A stretch of 64,000 nt of DNA from Pseudomonadota bacterium. GTDB lineage: Bacteria > Pseudomonadota > Alphaproteobacteria > Rhizobiales > Beijerinckiaceae. The notes below the pieces were generated by a model. The model ran no database searches. It had not been told where the DNA came from and worked only from the letters and a program-made list of their open reading frames with translations. Positions within the stretch are counted from its first letter, which is position 1; each line of letters starts with the position of its first letter. The DNA lies in contig JAKAJL010000004.1 in assembly GCA_021813805.1 (NCBI GenBank), positions 62,001 to 126,000 of the forward strand, written 5' to 3'. A program made the translations under genes and the position numbers. Positions 42,208-53,700 of this stretch are shown here, piece by piece.

Positions 42208-43866
42208 CTATCCCTTTCTTTTGGGCTTGCGGGGCTTGCGCTCCTTCGGGCCGTCGCCTTCCCCCGGCGATGCGGCCCGCTCGACCCGGATCGCATCGCC
42301 GCCCGGCTTGCGCATGTTCTGCAAAAAGGCCTCGGCGACGGAGGCGGCGATCTCGACCTTGCTGTCCTTGGGAAAAATGCGGATCGCGCCGATGTCGGCG
42401 CGGGTCACGCCGCCCTTGCGGCACAGCATCGGCAGCATCCATTTGGGGTCGGCGTTGCGCTCGCGGCCGATGTCGAGCCGGAACCACACCCCGCCCGCCA
42501 GGGGCTGGCGCCCTTCGCGCTTTGGCTTGGCGGCGGGAGAAAAATCGGAGGCCGCGCCGGGGTCGGAGACTTCCTCGGCTTCGGGCAGCCGGGCGCGCAA
42601 CAGCCGGGCCAGCGCCTGGGCGCATTTTTCCGGACCCAGTTCGGCGAGCAGGGCGGCGGCGATCTCGCTGTCCTCCTCGCCGGGTTCGCCGGAAAAGACT
42701 TCATCGCGGGTCATGCGCTCGCGGTCGAGCTTGCGGATGTCCTCCGCGCTTGGCGGCGCCTGCCAGTCGGGGACGACCCTGGCCGCGGCGAAAAGGCTTT
42801 CGGCGCGACGGCGCGCCTTGGGCGGGATGAGCAATACGCTCACGCCTTTTCGCCCGGCGCGGCCGGTGCGGCCCGAGCGATGCTGCAAAGCTTCGGCGTC
42901 GTGCGGCAGGTCGGCGTGGATCACCAGCCCGACGCTGGGCAGGTCGAGGCCGCGCGCCGCGACATCGGTGGCGACGCAGACCCTTGCGCGGCCGTCGCGC
43001 AGGGCCTGGATCGAGAGATTTCGCTCGTGCTGGCCGAGTTCGCCGGACAGCAAAGCGGCGGAAAAGCCGCGCTCCTGCAGCATGGCCTGCAAGTGGCGCG
43101 AGGCTTCGCGGGTGTTGCAGAAGACGATCGCCGTGGGCGAGTCGAAATAGCGCAGCAGGTTGATGACGGCCTTTTCGCTCTCGCGCGGATCGACCCGCAC
43201 CGCGCGGTAGTCGATGTCGGCATGGCCGGATTCCGCGCCTTTCGCCTCGATGCGGAGAGCGTTGCGCTGGTACTTTTTCGCCAGCGCGACGATTTGCTTG
43301 GGCATGGTCGCGGAAAAGAGCAGGGTCCGGCGGTCTTGCGGCGTCGCGTCGAGGATGAATTCGAGGTCCTCGCGAAAGCCCATGTCGAGCATCTCGTCGG
43401 CCTCGTCGAGCGCGACCGCCGCAAGGCGCGACAGGTCGAGGGCGCGGCGTTCGAGATGGTCGCGCAGCCGGCCCGGCGTGCCGACGACGATGTGCGCGCC
43501 GGCTGCAAGCGCGCGGCGCTCGACATGGGGACTCATGCCGCCGACGCAGGCGACGATCCGCGCGCCGGTCTGGGCGTAGAGCCAGCGCAATTCCTGAGCT
43601 ACCTGGAGCGCCAGTTCGCGGGTCGGCGCGATGACGAGGCCGAGCGGCGCGCCTCCGTCGGGAGCCTTTTCGCCGGCGCCGAGAATGTCGGACGCCATGG
43701 CGAGGCCGAAGGCCACGGTCTTGCCGGAGCCGGTCTGGGCCGAAACCAGAATGTCGCGCCCTTGCGTTTCCGGCTTGAGCACGGCGGCCTGGACGAGGGT
43801 CGGCGCGCCGAAACCTTGCTCGGCAAGGGCGCGCGCCAGCGGCGGGCTGGCGTTTTCGAAGGTCAA
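42208..43866 (-). CDS. DEAD-box RNA helicase with DbpA-type RNA-binding domain
   Basis: 552 residues from TTG 43866 (TFENASPPLARALAEQGF, typical first motif); upstream in-frame codons overlap trpE. Helicase motifs: Q motif APTLVQAAVL, Walker A AQTGSGKT, APTRELALQV, GTPGRLRDHL, DEADEMLDMGF, FSATMPKQI, VCVATDVAARGLDLPSV and HRSGRTGRAG. The C terminus (~455-525) has the DbpA/CsdA-like fold with VWFRLDIGRERNADPKWML and IRIFPKDSKVEI. This suggests ribosome assembly or cold-shock RNA remodelling. A basic tail (KERKPRKPKRKG) ends it. It lies 38 bases after trpE on the same strand. Confidence 0.85.
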   Translation of the reverse strand: MTFENASPPLARALAEQGFGAPTLVQAAVLKPETQGRDILVSAQTGSGKTVAFGLAMASDILGAGEKAPDGGAPLGLVIAPTRELALQVAQELRWLYAQTGARIVACVGGMSPHVERRALAAGAHIVVGTPGRLRDHLERRALDLSRLAAVALDEADEMLDMGFREDLEFILDATPQDRRTLLFSATMPKQIVALAKKYQRNALRIEAKGAESGHADIDYRAVRVDPRESEKAVINLLRYFDSPTAIVFCNTREASRHLQAMLQERGFSAALLSGELGQHERNLSIQALRDGRARVCVATDVAARGLDLPSVGLVIHADLPHDAEALQHRSGRTGRAGRKGVSVLLIPPKARRRAESLFAAARVVPDWQAPPSAEDIRKLDRERMTRDEVFSGEPGEEDSEIAAALLAELGPEKCAQALARLLRARLPEAEEVSDPGAASDFSPAAKPKREGRQPLAGGVWFRLDIGRERNADPKWMLPMLCRKGGVTRADIGAIRIFPKDSKVEIAASVAEAFLQNMRKPGGDAIRVERAASPGEGDGPKERKPRKPKRKG

Positions 43867-43904
43867 TGCGTTTCCGATCAAGTGTTGAAGCGAGCGGGGG
43901 CGCC

Positions 43905-45425
43905 TTACTGTCCCCGTCTCGCCGAGGACGCGAAGCGCAAGGCTTCCTCCGCGGCGCGGAACAGGGCGCGGGATTTGTTCACGCATTCGCGCTGTTCGTT
44001 CGCCGGGTCGGAATCATAGACGATTCCGGCGCCCGCCTGAACGTGCATCTGGCCGTTCTTCACGACGGAGGTGCGCAGCACGATGCAGGTGTCCATCTCG
44101 CCCGAGGCGCCGAAATAGCCGATGCAGCCGCCATAGATGCCGCGCTTGTCCACTTCGAGTTCATCGATGATCTCCATGGCGCGCACTTTTGGCGCGCCCG
44201 AGACCGTGCCCGCGGGAAAACCGGCGGACAAGGCGTCGATCAGGTCGTGGTTGGGGTCGAGCCTGCCTTCGACATTGGAGACGATGTGCATGACATGGCT
44301 GTATCGCTCGATGACGAATTGCTCGGTGACGCGCACCGTGCCGATTTCGGCGACGCGGCCGACATCGTTGCGCCCCAGGTCGAGCAGCATCAGATGTTCG
44401 GCGCGCTCCTTCTCGTCGGCGAGCAGTTCGCGCTCCAGCGCCTCGTCCTCCTCGCGGGTCGCGCCGCGCCAGCGGGTGCCGGCGATCGGGCGGATCGTGA
44501 CCTTGCCGTCGCGCACGCGGACCAGGATTTCCGGGCTGGAGCAGACGATCTGGAAATCGGCGAAATCGAGATAGCACAGGAAGGGCGCCGGATTGACGCG
44601 GCGCAGCGCGCGATAGAGCGAAAAGGCCGGCAGCTGGAACGGCGAGGTGAACCGCTGCGACAGCACGACCTGGAAAATGTCGCCGGCGCGGATATAGGAC
44701 TTGGCCGCCTCGACCATGCGCTTGTATCGCGCTTCGCCGGTGTTGGAGACGGGCTCGTGCGCCTGGAGCAGGAGCGCGTCGTCATATTGGCCGTCATGCC
44801 GCAGCGGGCCTTCGAGCGCGGCCACCGCGCCGTCGAGGCGGGCGAGCGCCGCCTCATAGGCCGCGCGGGCGGCGATATGGGCCTGGGGGCGCACCGGCGT
44901 CACCAGCCAGATTTCGTCTCGCACCGAATCGAACACGGCCATCAGGGTCGGGCGCACCAGAAGCGCGTCTGGCGTGCCGATCGGATCTGGCTTGGGTGGC
45001 GCGAGACGCTCCATCTCGCGCACCATGTCATAGCCGAGATAGCCGAACACGCCCGCCGCCATCGGAGGCATGCCGGCGACGGCGGGAATGGACGATTCGT
45101 CCAGAAGAGCGCGCAGGGCGTCGAGCGGCTTGCCCTCGCAGGGCGCGAATTTATCGCGGTCGTGACGCGCCGCGCGATTGATCTCGGCCTTGCCGTCGCG
45201 CACCCGGAAGACCACGTCGGGATCGAGGCCGATCATCGAATAACGGCCGCGCGTCGCGCCGCCTTCCACCGATTCGAGCAGGAAAACGTCGCCATTGCGG
45301 CCGTGCGACAATTTGAGAAAGGCCGAGACGGGGGTTTCGAGATCTGCGACCAGGGTCAGGCTGATCAGCGACGGCTCGCCGGCCTCGTAACGCGCGGCGA
45401 AAGCGTCGAATTCAGGCGTGAACAT
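43905..45425 (-). CDS. trpE: Anthranilate synthase component I
   Basis: 506 residues from ATG 45425 (MFTPEFDAFAARY), with AGGGG eight bases upstream. The N-terminal domain carries the feedback-binding LLES motif (DVFLLESVEGG). The chorismate-binding domain has FQVVLSQRF, PFLCYLDF, IRPIAGTRWRG, LLDLGRNDVGRV, FPAGTVSGAPKVRAM and YGGCIGYFG. It converts chorismate and ammonia or glutamine to anthranilate. trpG, trpD and trpC do not follow; the helicase gene does. It is 10 bases after ppiD, so both are likely in one transcript. No leader peptide or attenuator is visible between them. Confidence 0.94.
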   Translation of the reverse strand: MFTPEFDAFAARYEAGEPSLISLTLVADLETPVSAFLKLSHGRNGDVFLLESVEGGATRGRYSMIGLDPDVVFRVRDGKAEINRAARHDRDKFAPCEGKPLDALRALLDESSIPAVAGMPPMAAGVFGYLGYDMVREMERLAPPKPDPIGTPDALLVRPTLMAVFDSVRDEIWLVTPVRPQAHIAARAAYEAALARLDGAVAALEGPLRHDGQYDDALLLQAHEPVSNTGEARYKRMVEAAKSYIRAGDIFQVVLSQRFTSPFQLPAFSLYRALRRVNPAPFLCYLDFADFQIVCSSPEILVRVRDGKVTIRPIAGTRWRGATREEDEALERELLADEKERAEHLMLLDLGRNDVGRVAEIGTVRVTEQFVIERYSHVMHIVSNVEGRLDPNHDLIDALSAGFPAGTVSGAPKVRAMEIIDELEVDKRGIYGGCIGYFGASGEMDTCIVLRTSVVKNGQMHVQAGAGIVYDSDPANEQRECVNKSRALFRAAEEALRFASSARRGQ

Positions 45426-45435
45426 GGATGAGCCC

Positions 45436-47343
45436 CTATTCCTGTCCGATGACCGCGGCATAGGCGGCCTGGTTCAGTTGCAGGCCCAGTTGCGTCTGCA
45501 ATCCGGAAACATATTGGCTGAAGACGTCTTCGCCGAGCGCCGATTCGAGCTGCGGCGCGATCGCGGCCATGGCGGGGTTCTTCATGTCGAGCGGGGGCGT
45601 CGTGGCGCCGGCCACCTTGAACACGACGCGGCCGCCGTTGTCGGTCAGAGCGACGCCGGCGCTGCCGACCGGCGCGCCGAAAATCTGCTCGACGGCGGCG
45701 GGCGACAGGCCTGGCGCGCCGGAGCGCTTGATCGGCGGGCTGTGGAACAGGGCGACGCCATTGGCGGCGGCGAGCTTGTCCGGGTCCTGGCCGGCGTCGA
45801 TCTGGCGCGCCAGTTCATTGGCCTTGGCCGCGACCTGCTTCTGCGCATCGTTGTCGCGCATCGCCTTGAGAATCTGCGTCCGGACCTCGTCGAGCGGCAA
45901 CTGGCGCGAGGGCTGGACGGAATTGATCTCGAACCAGTCATAGCCACCGTCCCGGCGCGAGACCGCGTCATTGTCCACGCCGACGTCGGAGGCGAAAATC
46001 GCCTTGAGCAGGTCTTGATCGCCGGCGAGGGCCGAGATGCGCGCGCCGGGCTGGCCGGCTTCCCCTTTTCCGGCGCCTGAGGCGTCGGTCACGTAAGTCT
46101 GCGGCGTCAGCCCGACGGCTTTCGCCGCGTCGGCCAGGTTCTTGCCGGCGGAGCGCTGGTCCTCGATCTGGTCGTGCAGCTTCTGGATCGCGACCCGCGC
46201 CTGGGCGTTGGCCAGTTGCGCCTTGATCTGGCCCTTGACCTCGTCGAAGGATTTTGTCGCGCCGGGCTCGATGCGGGAAACCTTGGCGAGCACGGTCCCG
46301 AACTTGCCGGCGATGGGCTGGGTGACTCCCGGCTGTTTCAGCGCGAAGGCGGCCTTCGCGACCGCCGGGTCGAACATCGCGGCTTCGGTGGTTTCGCCGA
46401 TGTCGGCTAACACGCCCCCGGCCGACTTGTCGGCGGCGACCTTGTCGAAACTCTCGCCAGCGTCGATCCGCGCCCGCGCCTTGGCCGCGTCGGCGGCGTT
46501 GGCGAAGGTGAGCAGCGCCAGGGCGCGCTTTTCCGGCGTCGAATAAAGGCGCGCGGCGTCCCGGTCATAAATCTTGCGGGCTTCGTCGTCGCTGACGGCG
46601 ATGGTTTTGGCGACCGCGTCCGGGGTCACGATCAGGACATTGGCGGCGCGATATTCGGGGCTGCGGTAAATGTCCTTGTGGAGGTCGTACCACGCGTTGA
46701 CTGCGTCATCCGCTGGCGGCGGCGCCTTGGAGAGATCGGGCGCCGGCAGGATGAAATAATCGGCCGTGCGGGTCTGGTTGGCGTAAGTGTTGACGGCGGC
46801 GAGCAGGACCTCGGGGGGCTTGAGGCCTCCGGTCAGCGCCGCGCCGATCTGCTTGCGCAGGACGAACTGGCGCTGCTCGCGGATGAAGCTGGTTTCGCTA
46901 TAGCCGTTCTGGCGCAGGATCTGGTCCATCCGCGCCTGATCGAAGCCGGCGGGGCCGGCAAAAGTCTTGTCGGCGCGGATGATCGCGGCCATTTCCGTGT
47001 CGGACAGCGCGAGGCCGAGGCGCCTGGCGTCCTGATCGAGCGCGGAGCCGGTCACCAATTCCGCCAGAACCTGGCGGTCGAGGCCGATCTGGCGCGCCTC
47101 CTGGCTAGTGATGGCGCGCCGCGCCTGTTGCTGGAGCCGCTGCAGGTCGGTCTGGTAGGCGTTGCGATAGTCCTGGACGGTGATTTCCCGGTCGCCGATG
47201 GTCGCGAGCTGGTTGGCGCGGAAATTGGTGAACATGTCGCGGATGCCCCACAGGCCGAATCCGACCACGATCAAGGCGGCGAAAGCCGCGAGGATGAGCC
47301 GGCCGAAAATATTCTTCGACATGACCCGCAGACCATCGAGCAT
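45436..47343 (-). CDS. PpiD-type peptidyl-prolyl isomerase / SurA-N chaperone, membrane-anchored
   Basis: 635 residues. A single N-terminal membrane helix (ILAAFAALIVVGFGLWGIRDMF, ~17-38) anchors the protein in the inner membrane. The SurA-N-like region (~40-200; TIGDREITVQDYRNAYQTDLQRLQQQ) precedes a rotamase-like PPIC region (~265-370). The C-terminal half is helical and mixed. Like E. coli PpiD it probably helps newly translocated envelope proteins to fold; isomerase activity is often weak in this group. It is divergent from tpiA and precedes trpE by 10 bases, a conserved pairing in Hyphomicrobiales. Confidence 0.85.
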   Translation of the reverse strand: MLDGLRVMSKNIFGRLILAAFAALIVVGFGLWGIRDMFTNFRANQLATIGDREITVQDYRNAYQTDLQRLQQQARRAITSQEARQIGLDRQVLAELVTGSALDQDARRLGLALSDTEMAAIIRADKTFAGPAGFDQARMDQILRQNGYSETSFIREQRQFVLRKQIGAALTGGLKPPEVLLAAVNTYANQTRTADYFILPAPDLSKAPPPADDAVNAWYDLHKDIYRSPEYRAANVLIVTPDAVAKTIAVSDDEARKIYDRDAARLYSTPEKRALALLTFANAADAAKARARIDAGESFDKVAADKSAGGVLADIGETTEAAMFDPAVAKAAFALKQPGVTQPIAGKFGTVLAKVSRIEPGATKSFDEVKGQIKAQLANAQARVAIQKLHDQIEDQRSAGKNLADAAKAVGLTPQTYVTDASGAGKGEAGQPGARISALAGDQDLLKAIFASDVGVDNDAVSRRDGGYDWFEINSVQPSRQLPLDEVRTQILKAMRDNDAQKQVAAKANELARQIDAGQDPDKLAAANGVALFHSPPIKRSGAPGLSPAAVEQIFGAPVGSAGVALTDNGGRVVFKVAGATTPPLDMKNPAMAAIAPQLESALGEDVFSQYVSGLQTQLGLQLNQAAYAAVIGQE

Positions 47344-47516
47344 CTTTTCTTTCCTGTTCCGGCGCCGTGTGAGAAATGTGGACCATCGCTTTTGACCTCA
47401 GTCCGGCGGCGAAAACAAGCCATTTGTCGCCTGCGCGCGCCGCCCGTTTCGTTCCACCCCATTTCCAAGCGGCGCGGGCTCTGCTATTCGGGCGCGAAAT
47501 TCTGGGGGGAACGAAC

Positions 47517-48266
47517 ATGACGACGAAGATCCGTCCGCTCGCCGCGGGCAACTGGAAAATGAACGGCCTCAGCGCCTCTATTGGCGAAATCAAGGCCATC
47601 GCGCAAGCCGCGGCGCAGATCGGCGGCGCCGATGTGCTGATCTGCCCGCCGGCGACCCTGATCGCCGCCGCGACCGCCGCCGCCTCGGGGCGAATCGCCA
47701 TCGGCGGCCAGGATTGCCACGCCAAGGCTTCAGGCGCCCATACCGGCGACATTTCCGCCGAACAGCTCAAGGACGCCGGCGCGACCTTCGTCATCGTCGG
47801 CCATTCCGAGCGCCGCGCCGATCATGGCGAAAGCGACGAAGTGGTGCGCGCCAAGGCCGAAGCGGCGCTGCGCGCCGGTCTGACCGTCATCGTCTGCGTC
47901 GGCGAAACCCATCTCCAGCGCGAGGCCGGCCAGACTTTGGCGGTGGTCGGCGGCCAGCTTTCCGGCTCCCTGCCGCATGGCGCGACCGCGAAGAACATGG
48001 TGATCGCCTATGAGCCGGTCTGGGCGATCGGCACCGGCCTCACCCCGACGCCGGCCGATGTCGCCGAAGTCCACGGCTTCATCCGTCACGAACTGGTCGA
48101 TCTGATGCCGGGCGAGGGCGCCGCCGTGCGCATTCTCTATGGCGGCTCGGTCAAGCCCTCCAACGCCGCCGAACTGATGGCGGTCGAGAACGTCAATGGC
48201 GCGCTGGTCGGCGGCGCCAGCCTGACCGCCAAGGATTTTCTCGGCATCGCCTCTGTCTATAAGTAG
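47517..48266 (+). CDS. tpiA: Triosephosphate isomerase
   Basis: 249 residues from ATG 47517, with GGGGGGA before it. Active-site residues are visible: Lys14 in GNWKMNG, the His of VGHSERR and the catalytic Glu of [11 protein letters not shown], then the phosphate-binding [10 protein letters not shown] and LVGGASL. It interconverts dihydroxyacetone phosphate and glyceraldehyde 3-phosphate. The order tpiA-secG-pyrG is characteristic of Hyphomicrobiales. Confidence 0.95.
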   Translation: MTTKIRPLAAGNWKMNGLSASIGEIKAIAQAAAQIGGADVLICPPATLIAAATAAASGRIAIGGQDCHAKASGAHTGDISAEQLKDAGATFVIVGHSERRADHGESDEVVRAKAEAALRAGLTVIVCVGETHLQREAGQTLAVVGGQLSGSLPHGATAKNMVIAYEPVWAIGTGLTPTPADVAEVHGFIRHELVDLMPGEGAAVRILYGGSVKPSNAAELMAVENVNGALVGGASLTAKDFLGIASVYK

Positions 48267-48318
48267 GCGCCGCGCCGGGGTTCCCATCGGGTTCGTTTTG
48301 CGCTAAGACGCGCCGACT

Positions 48319-48349
48319 AGCCGCCGCGGCCCTGTCGCGGCGGCTTTAT
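48319..48349 (+). terminator. Intrinsic terminator after tpiA
   Basis: AGCCGCCGCG (48319-48328) pairs perfectly with CGCGGCGGCT (48336-48345), seven-base loop, followed by TTATGGTTTT. It stands 53 bases after the tpiA stop and 65 bases before secG. Confidence 0.75.
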
Positions 48350-48413
48350 GGTTTTCCAAGCTTTGAACAGCCTCTCCGGGAAGGGTTTTCGGACAAGGCG
48401 CGAAGGACGAACA

Positions 48414-48809
48414 ATGCAGACGATTCTCATCGTCATTCATCTTCTCATCGTGGTGGCGCTGATCACCGTGGTTCTGTTGCAGCGCTCGGAAGGCGGCGCC
48501 CTGGGCATGGGCGGCGGCGCGGGCAGCTTTTTCACCGGGCGCGGCCAGGCCAACGCGCTGACCCGGGCGACGGCGATTCTCGCGACGCTGTTCTTCATGA
48601 CCAGCCTGGGCCTGACCATCCTCTCGACCCTGACGCATCCGAAGAAATCGATCTTCGAAACGCCCGCGTCGGCGCCGGCTTCCCAGCAGAACGCCCCCGC
48701 GCAGCCCAAGGGCACGGTGCTCGACCAGCTGAAGCAAATGGAAAAGAAAAAGGCGTCGTCCGCGCCGCAGGCTCCCGAGCCCGCCCAAGCGCCGCCGCGT
48801 TCACAGTAA
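48414..48809 (+). CDS. secG: Preprotein translocase subunit SecG
   Basis: 131 residues from ATG 48414 (MQTILIVIHLLIVVALITVVLLQRSEGG). Two transmembrane segments (~3-21 and ~54-73) with the SecG signature GGALGMGGGAGSFFTGRGQANALTRATAILATLF between them. The C-terminal ~50 residues are a Gln/Pro/Ala/Lys-rich tail, longer than in E. coli (110 residues) but usual in alphaproteobacteria. It assists SecYE in protein export. A ribosome-binding GAAGGA lies eight bases upstream. Confidence 0.93.
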   Translation: MQTILIVIHLLIVVALITVVLLQRSEGGALGMGGGAGSFFTGRGQANALTRATAILATLFFMTSLGLTILSTLTHPKKSIFETPASAPASQQNAPAQPKGTVLDQLKQMEKKKASSAPQAPEPAQAPPRSQ

Positions 48810-48831
48810 GGCGCCGCCGCGCTCGGAATAA

Positions 48832-50586
<1,755 letters not shown>

Positions 50587-50685
50587 GACCGCTCAGGGCC
50601 TTGCGGACGCTCCTCGTCTCCCCGGCGCTGTCTGTGTCTCGATTATGCCTTACAATCTGGCGGGCACGACAACGGGGCGTCAACC

Positions 50686-51795
50686 ATGCGGAATGGCTTT
50701 TTCCTGTTTTTTGGGATCGCGCTGGCGGTCGGAGCGTCGCTTCTGACCGGCTCCGAGGCGGCGGTCGGGATGGAACCGCGGACTCTGCAGCAGATACGCG
50801 CCGCAAATGCATTCATGTCGGCGACAGACTTTCTTGATATCTGCCGATCCGCGGAGACGGAGAAGTTGGCCTACTGCATGGGGTATCTCCGTGGCGCGGT
50901 GTTCTTCTGGCAGGAGAAAACTGCCTGCGGGATGGCGGCGCCTGATGCGCAGGCGTTCTGTGCCGGCGCCAGGGACGCGCGGACGAAGGCGGCAGAAGTC
51001 ATGGATTCGATGGCGGCCCTGAAAAATCCGCGTGGTCTCAATCCGGATGAGGAAAAAGCCGAAGAAAAACGTCTCCGCGCCGCGCGTGCGAACGCCGTGC
51101 GCGAAATGAGGGAGAAACTTGGGACCTGCGCGCCGGGTCCGGAACATAGCGCCTTGTATTGCCAGGCCTACAACGCCCAGGCCGAGTTCCAGGTCATTTC
51201 GCCCGTGATGAACCCGCAGGGACCGGAGGCGGGACCGGACAGCGTGGGACTGGCGGACGCGGTGGGCGCCGAGTTTCCGTTCATGTTCGCGTCGAAAGAG
51301 GCCTACCGGTTCCGCCCGTGTCTTTCGCCGAATTTCACGGCTGCAGAGGCGCGCAACGCGCTGCTCGCGTTCATCGACGCGCATCCTGAACAGCAGAAGG
51401 GGAAAATTGCGTTCGAACTGATCGGCCGCGCGCTTTACTATACGGTTTGTCCGGCGCGGGTGAACATGCTACCGAACATGGAGCAATGCTTGGAATGGAC
51501 GTCGCCCGGCGGCATGTTCGGCGCGAAAAACACCTGCAGCCAGGCGATCACGATCCGCTTCATGACCATTCCCGACGAGCACATCGTCGAAGCGACGGTG
51601 CAGCCCGGCGAATTCTTTCGTTCCGGGCTCACCGTCGACCAGGAAAAGTCCACGCGTTGGCTCTTCACGGCCTGCCCAAAAGGCAGTCCCGCATCCATCC
51701 GATTCGACGCCGCCGACCCCGCCAAGCGGGGCAGGAACAGGCAGGACATAATTGACGGCGGCTATGAATGCGGACGTCATCCGTTGCTCCAATGA
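50686..51795 (+). CDS. Secreted protein with a Rap1a/Tai-like split domain
   Basis: 369 residues with a signal peptide (~1-26, ending SEA-AV). A segment TDFLDICRSAETEKLAYCMGYLRGAVFFWQEK (~47-78) with FCAGA, and a later segment NALLAFIDAHPEQQKGKIAFELIGRALYYTVCP (~229-261), resemble the two halves of the Rap1a/Tai domain, separated here by ~150 residues. The C-terminal part (~270-369) has cysteines in KNTCSQAITIRF and TACPKGSP and looks like a separate beta domain. Ten or more cysteines suggest disulphides. It is inserted between pyrG and kdsA, which are usually closer in relatives. Function unknown. Confidence 0.6.
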   Translation: MRNGFFLFFGIALAVGASLLTGSEAAVGMEPRTLQQIRAANAFMSATDFLDICRSAETEKLAYCMGYLRGAVFFWQEKTACGMAAPDAQAFCAGARDARTKAAEVMDSMAALKNPRGLNPDEEKAEEKRLRAARANAVREMREKLGTCAPGPEHSALYCQAYNAQAEFQVISPVMNPQGPEAGPDSVGLADAVGAEFPFMFASKEAYRFRPCLSPNFTAAEARNALLAFIDAHPEQQKGKIAFELIGRALYYTVCPARVNMLPNMEQCLEWTSPGGMFGAKNTCSQAITIRFMTIPDEHIVEATVQPGEFFRSGLTVDQEKSTRWLFTACPKGSPASIRFDAADPAKRGRNRQDIIDGGYECGRHPLLQ

Positions 51796-52036
51796 TGTCG
51801 CGCCCCGATCTGGCAGGCGCCCGATATCATATCGAAATCAAGCCCGGCCGGCTTCGGCGCCGACGCGGTTCGGCCGTATTCGATGGAGCGTGTCCCGTCG
51901 CTTCCCGTTGGGGGCGCCAAGGCGCGGGCCGAAACCTTGGCATGAAAATTCAAGGGGGGTGTCGTCGCTGTCTTGCCTGCGCAGGCCGATTGGTCGATAA
52001 GGTTGCGCGTCTCATCCGAGAATTTCCCAACATTCC

Positions 52037-52669
52037 ATGTCGCGCAAGCTCGTCCGCATATCTTTGACCGCCGCCAGCCGGGCCGACCTAGTCGGGGCCT
52101 GGACGCGGCTGGGCTTTGCGCTCGATGCGGATGGCGCGGGCGTTACGCTCGCCGATGGCGTTGTTCTGGCTTTTGCGGCGAGCGACGATCCGGCGCGACG
52201 GGCTTCGGTGGGGCTGAGCGCCGGTTCGGGCGAGACGCCTGCAATGCCGGCGAGCGCGGCGGCGGGCTGTTTTCAGCTGGTCGAGGCGGCGCCGGCGGCG
52301 GCTCCGGATCACGCCAATGGCGTCGTGGCCTTGCGCGAAGTCGTCGTCGTCGCGGATGAGCCCGCCGATCACGCCGAATTTCTTTCGGCGCTCACCGGCC
52401 AGCGGGAAATGCTGGCGACATCGGCGGGGCTGGACATCCCGCTGGGCGGCGCGAGCCTGGAAATTCTGAGCCCGCGGGCTTTCGCCTTCCGTTTCGGGAT
52501 CAATCCGCGCGCCGAAAAATTTCATATCGCCGGGCTGGTGTTCGGCGTGAAAAATCTGACTGAAACCGAGGCGGTTCTGGCCGCGAACGGCCTGATGACG
52601 ATCTTCCAGGTCGGACGCCTGGCGGCGGGCGAGGCCGAGGGCATGGCGGTCGCCTTTGAGCGGGCGTGA
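52037..52669 (+). CDS. VOC/glyoxalase-like domain protein
   Basis: 210 residues. Two halves each of beta-alpha-beta-beta-beta type can be read: [39 protein letters not shown] (~8-46) and [36 protein letters not shown] (~98-135), then [22 protein letters not shown]. This matches the glyoxalase-like (VOC superfamily) proteins that precede kdsA in many Hyphomicrobiales. Metal ligands are not obvious. Its stop lies 12 bases before the kdsA start, so the two are co-transcribed. Substrate unknown. Confidence 0.7.
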   Translation: MSRKLVRISLTAASRADLVGAWTRLGFALDADGAGVTLADGVVLAFAASDDPARRASVGLSAGSGETPAMPASAAAGCFQLVEAAPAAAPDHANGVVALREVVVVADEPADHAEFLSALTGQREMLATSAGLDIPLGGASLEILSPRAFAFRFGINPRAEKFHIAGLVFGVKNLTETEAVLAANGLMTIFQVGRLAAGEAEGMAVAFERA

Positions 52670-52680
52670 TGGGAGAAAAA

Positions 52681-53535
52681 ATGTCGGAAGCGCGCAAGAA
52701 TTCGGTTGTGGTGGTCGGCGAAGGTCCGCGCGCGGCAAAATTCGGCAAGGATCTGCCTTTTGCCCTGATCGCCGGCCCCTGCGCGCTGGAAAGCCGCGAC
52801 CATGCTCTGTTCATGGCCGAGCAAATGGCGGCGCTGACGCAAAAGCTCAGGCTTGATTACGTCTTCAAATCCTCCTTCGACAAGGCCAATCGCACCTCGG
52901 CGACAGGCCGGCGCGGCGTCGGACTCGACGCGGCGCTGAGAATTTTCGAGGAGATCAAGCAGAGCTTCGGCCTGCCGGTGGTCACCGACGTGCATGAGAA
53001 AGAGCAATGCGCCGCGGTCGCGGAAGTCGTGGACCTGTTGCAGATTCCCGCTTTTCTCTGCCGCCAGACCGATCTTCTGCTGGCGGCGGCGGCTACGGGA
53101 AAACCGGTCAATGTGAAAAAGGGCCAGTTTCTGGCGCCCTGGGACATGAAGAATGTCGCCGCAAAAATTTATGACGCGGGCAATCCGAACGTTCTGGTGA
53201 CCGAGCGCGGCGCGTCCTTCGGCTACAACACCCTGGTCACCGATTTTCGTGGCCTGCCGCTCATGGCGCGGGAGATTGGCGCGCCGGTGATCTTCGACGC
53301 CACCCACAGCGTCCAGCAGCCGGGCGGGCAGGGGACCTCTTCAGGCGGTCAGCGCGAGTTCGTCCCCGTTCTGGCGCGCGCGGCGGTGGCGGTCGGCGTC
53401 GCCGGCCTGTTCATCGAGACCCATGACGCGCCGGAAAAAGCCTTTTCCGACGGGCCGAACATGGTGCCTTTGTCCGAAATGCCGGCTCTGCTCGAAAAAT
53501 TGATGGCTTTCGACCGTCTGGCCAAGCGCGTTTGA
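52681..53535 (+). CDS. kdsA: 3-deoxy-D-manno-octulosonate 8-phosphate synthase
   Basis: 284 residues from ATG 52681, with GGGAG six bases before it. The motifs [58 protein letters not shown] and [11 protein letters not shown] are those of KdsA. It condenses arabinose 5-phosphate and phosphoenolpyruvate for lipopolysaccharide Kdo. Cys34 in AGPC occupies the position of Asn in E. coli KdsA, which is the mark of the metal-dependent class. Confidence 0.94.
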   Translation: MSEARKNSVVVVGEGPRAAKFGKDLPFALIAGPCALESRDHALFMAEQMAALTQKLRLDYVFKSSFDKANRTSATGRRGVGLDAALRIFEEIKQSFGLPVVTDVHEKEQCAAVAEVVDLLQIPAFLCRQTDLLLAAAATGKPVNVKKGQFLAPWDMKNVAAKIYDAGNPNVLVTERGASFGYNTLVTDFRGLPLMAREIGAPVIFDATHSVQQPGGQGTSSGGQREFVPVLARAAVAVGVAGLFIETHDAPEKAFSDGPNMVPLSEMPALLEKLMAFDRLAKRV

Positions 53536-53625
53536 CGCTGGCCGCAAACCGGACGATTCGCACCCGTCCTGCATCCATTCGATTTGATAAAGCCAGGCCC
53601 GATATGGTTTCCCATGGGGCAATGG

Positions 53626-53663
53626 CCGGACGCCTTCAATCCTTTGATCGCGAAGGCGTCCGG
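53626..53663. terminator. Strong hairpin between kdsA and the His-rich peptide gene
   Basis: CCGGACGCCTTC (53626-53637) and GAAGGCGTCCGG (53652-53663) are perfectly complementary, with a 14-base loop; outer bases extend the stem with one wobble pair. The two flanking genes converge on it. No T-run follows in either direction, so it may act as a bidirectional terminator or mRNA 3' protector. Confidence 0.55.
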
Positions 53664-53700
53664 TCACGGCGCTGTTTCGGTAATGATAATGCCACCTGTG

